DNA of 6,848 nucleotides from Christensenella sp. UBA767 (GTDB taxonomy: Bacteria; Bacillota; Clostridia; Christensenellales; CAG-917), in assembly GCA_002297185.1 (NCBI GenBank), contig DBJV01000112.1:9388-16235 (forward strand), in the 5' to 3' direction. Shown here one piece after another: positions 1-6,801 of this stretch; positions within the stretch are counted from its first letter, which is position 1, and every line of letters begins with the position of its first letter. The notes under the pieces were generated by a model. The model ran no database searches, had not been told where the DNA came from, and saw only the letters and a program-made list of their open reading frames with translations. Made by a program: the position numbers and the translations under genes.

Positions 1-125
1 CCCTGCTCTGCCAAAACCAAATGTCCTTCAAAGCACTTGTCATATTGTTTGGATCCCCAATATTTTTCAATCAACTCATTGCAAATATCTAATTCTTTGC
101 AAGGCTTGTAATACTCACTTGCCAT
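1..125 (-). CDS. Partial CDS (5' end only), possible Sel1/TPR-like repeat protein
   Basis: The minus strand from the ATG at 125 reads 41 codons without a stop and leaves the window at position 1. A strong Shine-Dalgarno GGAGG (plus-strand CCTCC at 135-139) lies 9 nt upstream, and a TATAAT box lies about 40 nt upstream, so this is a real gene start. The peptide begins MASEYYKPCKELD and later has Y..KCFEGHLVLAEQG. The pattern of Tyr, then Cys/Ala-Phe, then L.LAEQG resembles the helix pair of Sel1-like repeats (typically WYLKAAEQG). One partial repeat is weak support, so the family is only a suggestion and no function is assigned. The peptide has no signal sequence and would be cytoplasmic as far as it goes. 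An alternative upstream ATG at 133 in another frame hits a stop within 15 codons. Confidence 0.6.
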   Translation of the reverse strand, partial: MASEYYKPCKELDICNELIEKYWGSKQYDKCFEGHLVLAEQ

Positions 126-134
126 ATATTCATG

Positions 135-194
135 CCTCCAAATCCCAGTTTTCTCATCTAAAAGCATTATACCATACTTTTTTGAACTTTTCTA
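135..194 (-). promoter_or_regulatory. Promoter -10 and RBS of the left-edge minus-strand gene
   Basis: On the minus strand a perfect TATAAT occupies 171-166, preceded by TATGG. It lies about 40 nt before the ATG at 125, with GGAGG at 139-135. At 17-bp spacing the -35 position (194-189) reads TAGAAA, a poor match. The -35 falls close to the point where the RimK-like relic begins, so the upstream half of this promoter may have been altered by the rearrangement that left the relic. That last point is inference. Confidence 0.5.
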
Positions 195-207
195 TGGGAA
201 TCTTTAT

Positions 208-369
208 CTGTTAGGATTGGCATTCGCCGGAGTTGATGTTTTGTTTGGAAAAGACGACGAACCTTATATTTGCGAAGTAAACTCAAATCCGCATTTCAAA
301 ACAACTTTTGATTGTACAGGTGTTGATGTGAGTGAAAAAATCCTTACGCACATAATAAATAGTATTTAA
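208..369 (+). pseudogene. C-terminal remnant of a RimK-family ATP-grasp ligase
   Basis: In the frame ending at TAA 367-369, codons from about 208 read LLGLAFAGVDVLFG, then P.ICEVNSNPHF, then DCTGVDVSEKI. This is the C-terminal end of the ATP-grasp fold of RimK-type alpha-L-glutamate ligases. In that family D (of GVDVL), E (of CEVN) and N (of NSN) bind the two Mg ions in the ATP site, and all three are present. The family normally has about 290-300 residues; only about 53 remain. The frame is open back to a stop at 109-111 but holds no ATG, no plausible SD, and no recognisable ATP-grasp sequence before about 208. The N-terminal and central domains are therefore missing and the fragment is almost certainly not functional. 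Recognition is by motif memory, not by a search. A chimeric assembly join would look the same. Confidence 0.75.
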
Positions 370-442
370 TCGTTAATTGTTTGTTTCTTATAATATATTT
401 GCACAAAATGGCGGCGGATTTTAGCAGGATTGGGTTATTTTG

Positions 443-471
443 TGGACTAAATCGGCAAAATGAGATAAAAT
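443..471 (+). promoter_or_regulatory. Putative sigma-A promoter of the ABC-F gene, possibly leaderless
   Basis: TGGACT at 443-448 (4 of 6 to TTGACA) is followed after exactly 17 bp by TAAAAT at 466-471 (5 of 6 to TATAAT). The usual spacing from -10 to start would place +1 at about 478, the A of the ABC-F ATG. No good SD precedes the ATG; the nearest purines are GAG, about 12 nt away. A second -10-like TATAAT at 389-394 has only a poor -35 (TTAATC at 366-371) and would give a leader of about 75 nt. Both are candidates. I see no terminator/antiterminator pair in 370-477. Confidence 0.4.
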
Positions 472-477
472 CGAAGT

Positions 478-2370
478 ATGCAAATCAACGTATCTAACAT
501 TGCTGTGGAATATGACGGAGTGCCTGTGTTGACAGAGGCAAATTTCGTCGTACACGACAATGAGAAGATTGCGCTTGTCGGGCGCAACGGTTGCGGCAAA
601 ACCACGCTGTTGAAAGTGCTTGCAGGCGAATTGGAATACGTCAAAGGCGACGGAAACGACGCGTCGGGCGTGTTTACAAGCGGAAATCCGCAAATCGGAT
701 TTTTGAAACAGGTAAGCCACGACAGAGACGGAAAAACCATGCTCGAAGAGATACTTGACGCATATTCGGACTTGCTTGAAATCGAGCGAAAATCCGAAAT
801 CGCGCTCAAAGAACTTGAAAAAGACGCAAGCGAGAAGAACGTCAAGACCTATTCTGCTTTGTGCGAGCGTTTTGAAAGAGAGGGCGGATACGTATATCAA
901 AAGGAATACAAGACCGCCGTGCGCAAATTTGGATTCAGCGAAGAGGATTTGAGCAAAACTCTCGACACGTTCTCGGGCGGACAGCGCACGAAGATCGCAT
1001 TGCTCAAATTGTTGCTTTCCAAGCCTGACGTACTGCTTTTGGACGAGCCTACCAACCACCTCGACCTCGACGCGATAGAGTGGCTTGAAAAGTATCTTGC
1101 GTCCTACAAAAAGTCTTGCGTAATCGTATCGCACGACCGTATGTTTTTGGACAAAATCGTGAACACGGTTTACGAGATAGAGTACGGCGAAACCAAGCGA
1201 TACAGCGGCAACTATACGTCCTTTATAGAGCAAAAGCAGCAAGCGTACGACAAGGCACTCAAAGACTCGATGCTGCGCAAGAAGGAAATAGAGAGATTGA
1301 GCGCGCTTGTGGAGAGATTCCGCTACAAAGCGTCCAAGGCGGCGATGGCGCAAGCCAAAATCAAACAAATAGAAAGAATCGGCGACGCAACCGCGCCGTC
1401 CCCGTTCGATACAGGCGCGTTCAGGTCCAACTTCCAACCCGAAAGAGAAACGGTGGAGAAGGCGATCGTGCTTGACAATCTCACTTTCGGATACGACAAA
1501 CCGCTCGGCACGATAACCACCATTATAAAGCGCGGACAAAAAGTTGGCGTAATAGGCAACAACGGCTGCGGAAAATCCACCATGCTAAAAACCGTGATGC
1601 ATATACAAAAAGCGTTGGACGGTACGGCGATTTTCGGATTGCATGCGCAGGTTGGCTATTTTGACCAAACGCTCACGCAAAGTTTCTCAACCCAAACGGT
1701 GCTTGAGGATTTCCAAAACGAATTTCCCATGCTCGACAACACGCAGGCAAGAAGTGCGCTCGGAGCATTCCAATTTTGCGGCGACGACGTGTTCAAGCAT
1801 ATTTGCGATTTGTCCGGCGGCGAAAAGGTGCGCCTTGCGCTTTGCAAAATTTTGCGCAAAAAGCCCAACATTCTCATCCTTGACGAGCCTACCAACCATA
1901 TGGATATCGTAGGCAAGGAAACGCTTGAAAAACTGCTCTGCTCCTACCAAGGCACGCTCGTTACGGTCTCGCACGACAGATATTTTATCAACAGAGTTTG
2001 TGACCGCCTCATAGTTTTCGACGGCGGAAAGGTGGAACTCTTTGACGGCAAATACAGCGATTACGAAAAGCGCAAAGAGGAAAGAGAAGAGGGCATAGCA
2101 GGTGGCGGAACGGCAGCCACGAAGAAGAAAGAAAAGCCTATTTCTCAAAGCAAAGAAAGCGCGCGCAGAGCGCACAGAATGAGTTTTTTGGAAGAGAAGA
2201 TGCAAGTGTTGCAAGACGAGATAACCACGCTTGACGACAAGATGCACAACGACGAAAGCGTGTATAGCGACTATACTCAAATACAATCCATACAAGCTCG
2301 AATCGATGAATTAAAGACAAAACTCGCACCTCTCGAAGAGGAATGGTTGCAGTTGTCTGAAATGGAATAA
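478..2370 (+). CDS. ABC-F subfamily ATP-binding protein (YdiF/Uup-like ribosome-associated ATPase)
   Basis: This is a soluble tandem ABC ATPase with no membrane segments. ABC-F proteins bind the ribosomal E site and adjust the peptidyl-transferase centre or P-site tRNA to relieve stalled translation; some confer antibiotic resistance. Domain 1 has Walker A GRNGCGKTT (about 35-43), signature FSGGQ (165-169), Walker B with LLLDEPTNHLD (186-196) and switch His in VSHD (217-220). A charged linker of about 80 residues (240-320) is the expected P-site tRNA interaction region. Domain 2 has Walker A GNNGCGKST (360-368), signature LSGGE (445-449), Walker B ending LILDEPTNHMD (466-476) and SHD (498-500). 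Both catalytic Glu residues (190, 470) are intact. A Lys/Glu-rich tail (about 535-630) with heptad-like helices matches the C-terminal coiled coil of Uup/YdiF types. At 630 aa the length is normal. The linker is not extended as in many resistance ABC-Fs, so a housekeeping role is more likely. The ATG at 478 fits the usual family N-terminus. Confidence 0.93.
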   Translation: MQINVSNIAVEYDGVPVLTEANFVVHDNEKIALVGRNGCGKTTLLKVLAGELEYVKGDGNDASGVFTSGNPQIGFLKQVSHDRDGKTMLEEILDAYSDLLEIERKSEIALKELEKDASEKNVKTYSALCERFEREGGYVYQKEYKTAVRKFGFSEEDLSKTLDTFSGGQRTKIALLKLLLSKPDVLLLDEPTNHLDLDAIEWLEKYLASYKKSCVIVSHDRMFLDKIVNTVYEIEYGETKRYSGNYTSFIEQKQQAYDKALKDSMLRKKEIERLSALVERFRYKASKAAMAQAKIKQIERIGDATAPSPFDTGAFRSNFQPERETVEKAIVLDNLTFGYDKPLGTITTIIKRGQKVGVIGNNGCGKSTMLKTVMHIQKALDGTAIFGLHAQVGYFDQTLTQSFSTQTVLEDFQNEFPMLDNTQARSALGAFQFCGDDVFKHICDLSGGEKVRLALCKILRKKPNILILDEPTNHMDIVGKETLEKLLCSYQGTLVTVSHDRYFINRVCDRLIVFDGGKVELFDGKYSDYEKRKEEREEGIAGGGTAATKKKEKPISQSKESARRAHRMSFLEEKMQVLQDEITTLDDKMHNDESVYSDYTQIQSIQARIDELKTKLAPLEEEWLQLSEME

Positions 2371-2435
2371 ATTGCAAAACAAAGGTTTTATATTGTAAAA
2401 ACGACAATTTTAACACGATTTTATGTAAAAATAAA

Positions 2436-2461
2436 GAAAGCGTCTCGATTGAGACGCTTTC
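2436..2461 (-). terminator. Intrinsic terminator shared by convergent genes, stronger for the minus strand
   Basis: A perfect 11-bp inverted repeat (GAAAGCGTCTC at 2436-2446 and its complement at 2451-2461) encloses a 4-nt loop. On the minus strand the stem is followed at once by TTTATTTTT, a classical U-rich tail, ending the transcript of the large gene whose stop is at 2501. On the plus strand the stem is followed by GCATTTAATG, a poor tail, so it would be a weaker stop for the ABC-F message. The rest of 2371-2500 is AT-rich and holds nothing else I can support. Confidence 0.85.
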
Positions 2462-2500
2462 GCATTTAATGTAGTTTTTGAAATGGATTGCAAGCGGTTT

Positions 2501-5500
2501 TTATTCCGTCTTGTAGCCGCAGGCGATTTCCATATCCACTACGATACCGATGCCTGCCTTAGGCACCAAGCTCTTGAAGAAGTTTGTCAAGGTTACGTCT
2601 GCAAGTGCGGCTTTGACTTCGGGATTGACCTTTTCGATGTTGATGTAATCGAGCAATTCACCGACGCTCATTTCTTTGAGTGAGGATTCAACCTTGTCGC
2701 TCAATTCCTCAATCGTAGAGTCCTCAAAGCGAGAGAACAGACTGTCCTCGTCAACGTCCATAATGTCCTTGATTTGCGCCTCTTGCACAGCCTCGTTGAT
2801 AGTGTCGATTGTCGTTTCCTTTTGTGCGAGCATACGCAGCACCGCTTGGCTCTTTTCTCTTATGAGCGTAACGGGTGTGTTGGCAAGTCCGGATGCAGGA
2901 AGAGGCACTTTGTCCTCGTTGTTGTTGACAAGGTAAGTTTCCGTAAGCGTTGCGATATATCCGCTCTTCTTCACAAACAATTCATTGTTTTCTGCCGCGC
3001 CGTGTACACTCTCGTCGTACGGCACGTATTTGCCGCCGATAAAGACGTATGCGCCTGTTGTGCTTGTAGTCTTGAAATACACGTCCTCTGCTTTGTATCT
3101 TGCAAATTTCGCGCTTGCGGTGTTTTGTGCGAAAGTAACGTTCGTTCCGTCGAATATTCCGGGTTGAGATTGTCTTACGTACAAATTCGTTCCGTCAACT
3201 TTCTTGTAGTAAGTCTCTTGCGAGAGGTGAGCGAGATTGCTCATATCGTACGCCATATACGCGCCGTTGATAAGCACGTAAACGTTTTCCACACCTGCCG
3301 AGCCGTAGCGAGCGACGTTTGTTTGAGCGTTCTCGTTGTTTACATTATCAACTCTCGTATAAAGCACGTCGCTTGGGAAGGAGCTTGTAAGGTTTTGAGC
3401 GATGATGTACGTGCAGAGTGCGATATTGTTTTCATACACGGTAACGCCGTCTTTTTGACCTTTGTAATAGATGTTGTAAGTCTTAAGAGCAGCGGTTGCC
3501 TCCGTGGCGGACGTAAGCGCTTGATACGAATATGACGTTGTCGCATATTTGTTTGCGATTGCCGCAAGTTCGTCTGCGGTGTATGCGTCCATACGCCATT
3601 TACCTTCCACGTATTTGCCCTTGTCGTTGTATGCAAACACGTATCCGTCCTTGTCCGTGTCCTCGAGGAAGAATCTATCCGTCGTCTCGTCGTATGCAAA
3701 GAGATCGAAGTCCGCATTTTCTTCCACGGCGTATTCGTTGTAAATATCGACGAGTTCGGAGAGCAACATATCTTTGGTTATCTGCTCCATAGCGTCGGAC
3801 ATATCGTCGATTTTGACGTATGCGAGGCGTTTAAGCACGGATTGAGAAGTGCCTTCCTTTGAGATGACGTACTTCGTGTCGTCGGTATGCTCGCCCTTGT
3901 TGGTCTCGGTTACGCGCATATAAACGTTGAGAGCGGAGTCATAATAATATCTCGTAGCATCCGCGTCTGCATTGCCGTCATCGGCGACGTACAAATCCGA
4001 GTCGATATCCATAACCTCGCCGAGCGTCAAATCGCTAAACGAGCCGGAGAAGTCGTTGACTTTGGAGTATGCAAGGCGTTGTAACACTTTGGACGACGGA
4101 TTTTCAACCGCGCCGTCATCGATATTGTAAGTGTATGTCGGAGCGTTGCCGTCAACGTTATGCACGGCAGGGTTGTACAAGGTGAAGTAGTATGCACGCA
4201 TGTACTTGCCCATCACATCGGAATTGTATTCGCCCGTATTTTTATTATAGGAGTAGGGGGTGATGTAAATATGATTATAGTTGTTGCTGTCGTAGTTGAC
4301 GTAGATATAATTTCCGTCGGCGTCCGTTTCTTCGACAAGCACGTATTTTCCGCCGATTCCTTCCACTTGCTCATAAGCCGTAAACGTGATATCCGTCATT
4401 TCGGCAAGCGAGAGAGTATTGACTTTCGTTCCGAGTTCGCTTATTTTCGTTTTTGACAACGTTTTGAGGATTTTTGCGGTATCTTCCGCCTCGGTATCCA
4501 CAACGTCTCCGATTGTGAGCGAATCAAGCAAATCGTCCGCATTTTCAAGTTCCGAAACGGTCATGTATGCGACGAGTTGCAACACTTGAGATGACGTACC
4601 CTCATGCACGATGCAATAATCTATCGTTCCGCATGTGCCGGCGAGTTTTTGCAATCTGCTATCCTCGGTTATAGGCGAATCTGTGATATAGTAATGAGCA
4701 GTCTGCTTTGCTTGCGGTTCGCCGTCTTTTTCGTATGTGTAAGAGAATTCGGTGAGCGTGATATTTTGCATCCCTTCCGTAACGGTTGAGGCTGCGCTCA
4801 CGTATTGACCGTCGATATACACGAGAATGTTGTCGAGAGAGAAGAACCCCTTTTTGATAAGCGTAAAGTCGTCGTCAAGGAACCTTTCTATGCGGTTTAC
4901 ATAAGAAATCACGTAATATTCGGGATTTTCCACCGTGTATGAGCTGTCGTTTACGGCATACAAAACGTGGCGATAATACGTCGTTTCGTTGTTTTCTACG
5001 TCGAAATCATCTTCATAGCATGAGTTATCGACGACGTAAGACGAAGTTTCCTCGCCCGTTTCTTTGTCGGTTTTGGTTTTCAAAACGTAGCGGAGTTCTC
5101 TTTCGACGGTATCGTTTGCTTGGCTGCCTGCAATATACGTTTCAACGCCGAGGTGAGCGGAATAATCCGTCTTGAGCGCAAGGTCTTCTTTGCTTACTTG
5201 CTCAAACACGCCCTCATCGCCGAGTTTGACGTAAACGGTGTTGCTGCCTGATTTTACAAACTCGTCAACGTCCACGTCGATGAGATTGAAGAGGCGCACC
5301 GCATTGATAGTATTACCGAAAGCGGACAACTTGACGTCTTGCACCGCTTGCATCATCTTGTTTTCGCCAACGCCGATATCGATGCCGAACTTGTTTTGAA
5401 TGTCGCGAAAGGTAAGATTTCCGTCGATAGAGCCGAGGATATTGTTTATCGCGCTGCTGAGACCGACGTTGAGGTTGTCGTCAATGATGGGGATATCAGG

Positions 5501-5914
5501 GAACTCCAATTTTGCGAGCGTGCCGATATCGTCCAGCGTAAACGAATTGGTGATTTTGGACATATCATTCAGCAATTCGGTCAAAGGAATAGTGTAGAAG
5601 TCCTTGTTTGTGAAATCCACGCCGCTAATGCCGTTGAGCAGTTTAATTCCGTAGGATTTATACAAGGATTCGAGTGTCAGACTGTCGAGATTTTTGATAT
5701 CGTCGTATGCCTTGAGCGCAGCGTCGAGAATCGTCTTGCCGTACGCCTCGCTATCCGATGCGATAATATCCTTGTCGGTGAATTTTTGTTGCAATTCTCC
5801 CACGGTCATCGACGTACCCATTATGTAAACCGCGCCGCCGATTGCAAGGACGAAAAGTATGATACCGATTACCATACCGAGGATAAAGGTCAAAGTTCCG
5901 CGTAATACTCTCAT
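2501..5914 (-). CDS. Large membrane-anchored surface protein with two interleaved repeat families, function unknown
   Basis: This 1137-aa protein starts at ATG 5914 with GGAG (plus 5923-5926) 8 nt upstream. The N-terminus is a short basic segment (R2, R5) and one hydrophobic span (about 9-32) with no lipobox Cys, so it is a signal anchor or signal peptide with the rest predicted outside the membrane. There is no LPXTG and no choline-binding or S-layer module I recognise. The body is acidic, rich in Asp, Tyr, Asn and Thr, with only about five Cys. Residues 34-220 hold short helical blocks (MTVGEL, LTLESL, IPLTEL, FTLDDI, LTFRDI). Helical units recur at about 439-474, 480-509, 606-638, 688-724, 1021-1054 and 1055-1092, with consensus VLxxLAY.KI.D......LT(L/I)GE..DI. 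Between them lie Tyr/Gly-rich, probably beta, segments (YVLINGAYMAYD, YVFIGGKYVPYD). It follows a CvpA-family gene by 52 nt and is probably cotranscribed. I recall similar unnamed proteins in uncultured Clostridia but cannot verify this. A structural, adhesive or envelope-assembly role would be guesswork. Confidence 0.9.
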   Translation of the reverse strand: MRVLRGTLTFILGMVIGIILFVLAIGGAVYIMGTSMTVGELQQKFTDKDIIASDSEAYGKTILDAALKAYDDIKNLDSLTLESLYKSYGIKLLNGISGVDFTNKDFYTIPLTELLNDMSKITNSFTLDDIGTLAKLEFPDIPIIDDNLNVGLSSAINNILGSIDGNLTFRDIQNKFGIDIGVGENKMMQAVQDVKLSAFGNTINAVRLFNLIDVDVDEFVKSGSNTVYVKLGDEGVFEQVSKEDLALKTDYSAHLGVETYIAGSQANDTVERELRYVLKTKTDKETGEETSSYVVDNSCYEDDFDVENNETTYYRHVLYAVNDSSYTVENPEYYVISYVNRIERFLDDDFTLIKKGFFSLDNILVYIDGQYVSAASTVTEGMQNITLTEFSYTYEKDGEPQAKQTAHYYITDSPITEDSRLQKLAGTCGTIDYCIVHEGTSSQVLQLVAYMTVSELENADDLLDSLTIGDVVDTEAEDTAKILKTLSKTKISELGTKVNTLSLAEMTDITFTAYEQVEGIGGKYVLVEETDADGNYIYVNYDSNNYNHIYITPYSYNKNTGEYNSDVMGKYMRAYYFTLYNPAVHNVDGNAPTYTYNIDDGAVENPSSKVLQRLAYSKVNDFSGSFSDLTLGEVMDIDSDLYVADDGNADADATRYYYDSALNVYMRVTETNKGEHTDDTKYVISKEGTSQSVLKRLAYVKIDDMSDAMEQITKDMLLSELVDIYNEYAVEENADFDLFAYDETTDRFFLEDTDKDGYVFAYNDKGKYVEGKWRMDAYTADELAAIANKYATTSYSYQALTSATEATAALKTYNIYYKGQKDGVTVYENNIALCTYIIAQNLTSSFPSDVLYTRVDNVNNENAQTNVARYGSAGVENVYVLINGAYMAYDMSNLAHLSQETYYKKVDGTNLYVRQSQPGIFDGTNVTFAQNTASAKFARYKAEDVYFKTTSTTGAYVFIGGKYVPYDESVHGAAENNELFVKKSGYIATLTETYLVNNNEDKVPLPASGLANTPVTLIREKSQAVLRMLAQKETTIDTINEAVQEAQIKDIMDVDEDSLFSRFEDSTIEELSDKVESSLKEMSVGELLDYINIEKVNPEVKAALADVTLTNFFKSLVPKAGIGIVVDMEIACGYKTE
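2639..4600 (-). repeat. Type A helical protein repeats (about 33 aa) within the large surface protein
   Basis: Diverged in-frame copies lie at about 4600-4388 (two adjacent units), 4099-4001, 3853-3743 and 2854-2639 (two adjacent units). Each begins with a VL..L block (VLQLVAY, VLQRLAY, VLKRLAY, VLRMLAQ), passes through KI.D/KISEL, and ends in a short block such as LTIGDVVD, LTLGEVMDI, LLSELVDI, QIKDIMDV or SVGELLDY. Similarity is visible in DNA: three copies share GTGTTRCAA/GTGCTTAAA followed by CGCCTYGCATAC-like sequence. The units are separated by 60-300 residues of other sequence rather than arranged head to tail. Confidence 0.75.
2960..3280 (-). repeat. Type B Tyr/Gly-rich protein repeats within the large surface protein
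   Basis: Two 30-residue segments offset by 77 residues (about 879-908, at 3280-3191; and about 956-985, at 3049-2960) align without gaps at about 10 of 30 identities, sharing YV.I.G.Y..YD.S and ending K..G. Looser relatives elsewhere are VYIDGQYV (about 365-372), YVLVEETDADGNYIYV (about 524-539) and DGYVFAYNDKGKYVEG (about 756-771). Alternating aromatic and Gly/Asn/Asp turns suggest beta-hairpin modules. That structure is inferred. Confidence 0.6.
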
Positions 5915-5932
5915 AGTAGTTACTCCGTATAT

Positions 5933-5958
5933 AAAAAACGCGCGCCTAAAAAAGCGCG
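5933..5958 (-). terminator. Small GC hairpin with U6 between the two operon genes (weak terminator or attenuator)
   Basis: In the 52-nt gap the minus strand reads CGCGC, an 8-nt loop TTTTTTAG, GCGCG, then a 2-nt gap and T6. The stem is only 5 bp but all G/C and is followed by U6, so it could cause partial termination and lower expression of the large gene relative to the CvpA-like gene. A TTGACA lies just downstream of the CvpA-like stop (plus-strand TGTCAA), but no -10 lies at a workable distance, so I do not call a separate promoter. Confidence 0.35.
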
Positions 5959-5966
5959 ACGTCGTG

Positions 5967-6752
5967 TCAACCGAATATTTCGGTCAATAGTTTTGCCACA
6001 GGGTTGTTAAGGTAGAAATATCCGCACACCTTCGATTCACGAAGTGCGGTATCCACGACCTCGATTTTTTCACGCAAAGCGTAAAGGATTGCAAGCACAA
6101 GCAGTATAAACACAGCGGCAAACGCCGTCGATACGATTGCACCGCAAGTGCGGTCGAGTGCCTTGAGCAGTTTGTTGTCCGAGTCGTGCATCTTTGCAAA
6201 AATCTTGCGCAAAAGCCAGCATATAAGCCCAAGCACAAGGCAATACACGATATAAGCCACGATTGCCACGATAAGGTCGGATACAAACGTGCCTGCAACG
6301 CCGCCAATGGATTGCCCGTCCTCGTAAATAAACTTGTCGGCGAGCCAAAGCGTAAGTTTCCCCTTAAGCGCGCCCGACATATCGCTGTTTGCAATGACTT
6401 CGTTGAGTTCCATACGAGTGGTAACGCCGTCCTGCGTCACGTCAACGTAGAAAGTGCGCTTGCCTTCCTCGTCCGTCTCGACGTAAATAGGCTCGCTGAG
6501 CAGTTCAGATTTACCTTGTATGCCTTCCGTTATGGAAGTTTCCATCTTTTGGAACACGCTTATTTCACGCACCTTTGCGAAGGTAGGCGAGAGGATGAGA
6601 AGTGCGGCAAGCATAATCCCTATCGTGAGGAAAAAGCCTTTGAACGATTTGGAAAAACCGCGCAGAATACCCAGCAACAAGCCGAGAGCGAGTATGACGA
6701 AAAACGCTATATCGGCGTATGGAACATCTGCGGATAACACTTGCAAGAACAT
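5967..6752 (-). CDS. CvpA-family membrane protein with a large soluble insert
   Basis: This integral membrane protein resembles the CvpA (colicin V production) family, whose members have roles in envelope integrity that remain poorly defined. Numbering from the ATG at 6755, membrane segments lie at about 14-33, 40-58, 157-182 and 204-226. The first ends in LLGILRGF, and ALDR.CGAI (about 199-207) begins the last; both positions are typical of CvpA. Residues about 66-150 are hydrophilic and include a likely beta-hairpin region (EPIYVETDEEGKRTFYVDV), making the protein 261-262 aa against about 160-180 for plain CvpA. Two ATGs lie in tandem, at 6755 and 6752. The SD AAGGAG (plus 6758-6763) is only 2 nt from the first and 5 nt from the second, so I choose 6752. 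It is the first gene of a minus-strand operon with the large repeat protein. A role in positioning or exporting that protein is a hypothesis. Confidence 0.8.
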   Translation of the reverse strand: MFLQVLSADVPYADIAFFVILALGLLLGILRGFSKSFKGFFLTIGIMLAALLILSPTFAKVREISVFQKMETSITEGIQGKSELLSEPIYVETDEEGKRTFYVDVTQDGVTTRMELNEVIANSDMSGALKGKLTLWLADKFIYEDGQSIGGVAGTFVSDLIVAIVAYIVYCLVLGLICWLLRKIFAKMHDSDNKLLKALDRTCGAIVSTAFAAVFILLVLAILYALREKIEVVDTALRESKVCGYFYLNNPVAKLLTEIFG

Positions 6753-6766
6753 CATTTCTCCTTATC

Positions 6767-6781
6767 GCGCGCAATGCGCAC
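6767..6781 (-). promoter_or_regulatory. 5' leader hairpin next to the RBS of the CvpA-like gene
   Basis: In the minus-strand transcript GUGCGC, loop AUU and GCGCGC form a 6-bp stem (one G-U pair) ending 3 nt before the AAGGAG ribosome binding site. It contains a second copy of ATTGCGCGC, which also occurs in the promoter 49 bp upstream. A hairpin this close to the SD could affect initiation or mRNA stability. No terminator tail follows it. Confidence 0.35.
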
Positions 6782-6801
6782 GTATATGTATAGATATAAT
6801 C

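Noticed and set aside
408..497. 29-codon upstream frame overlapping the ABC-F start, a possible leader peptide as in some resistance ABC-F genes
   Set aside because: It has no SD, there is no attenuator hairpin between it and the ABC-F gene, and the best promoter lies inside it.
421..1539. Long minus-strand open frame (372 codons) opposite the ABC-F gene
   Set aside because: It is antisense to intact, motif-rich ABC-F coding sequence, has no SD, and its protein is low-complexity Arg/Phe/Leu-rich sequence typical of a shadow frame.
2392..2412. ATTGT...ACAAT hairpin followed by TTTT after the ABC-F stop
   Set aside because: A 5-bp, mostly A/T stem is too weak to call a terminator. The hairpin at 2436-2461 is far better.
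2774..3535. Plus-strand open frame of 253 codons opposite the large surface-protein gene
   Set aside because: The minus-strand frame has a signal anchor, RBS and internal repeats. The opposite frame is Val/Cys/Arg-rich, lacks an SD and matches no family I know.
5941..5970. TTGACA on the minus strand just after the CvpA-like stop as a -35 for the large gene
   Set aside because: The nearest TATATA lies about 31 bp away instead of 16-18 bp, with a hairpin between, so it is not a workable promoter.
6186..6737. Plus-strand open frame of 183 codons opposite the CvpA-like gene
   Set aside because: The CvpA-like frame explains the region with four membrane segments and a strong RBS; the opposite frame is a shadow.
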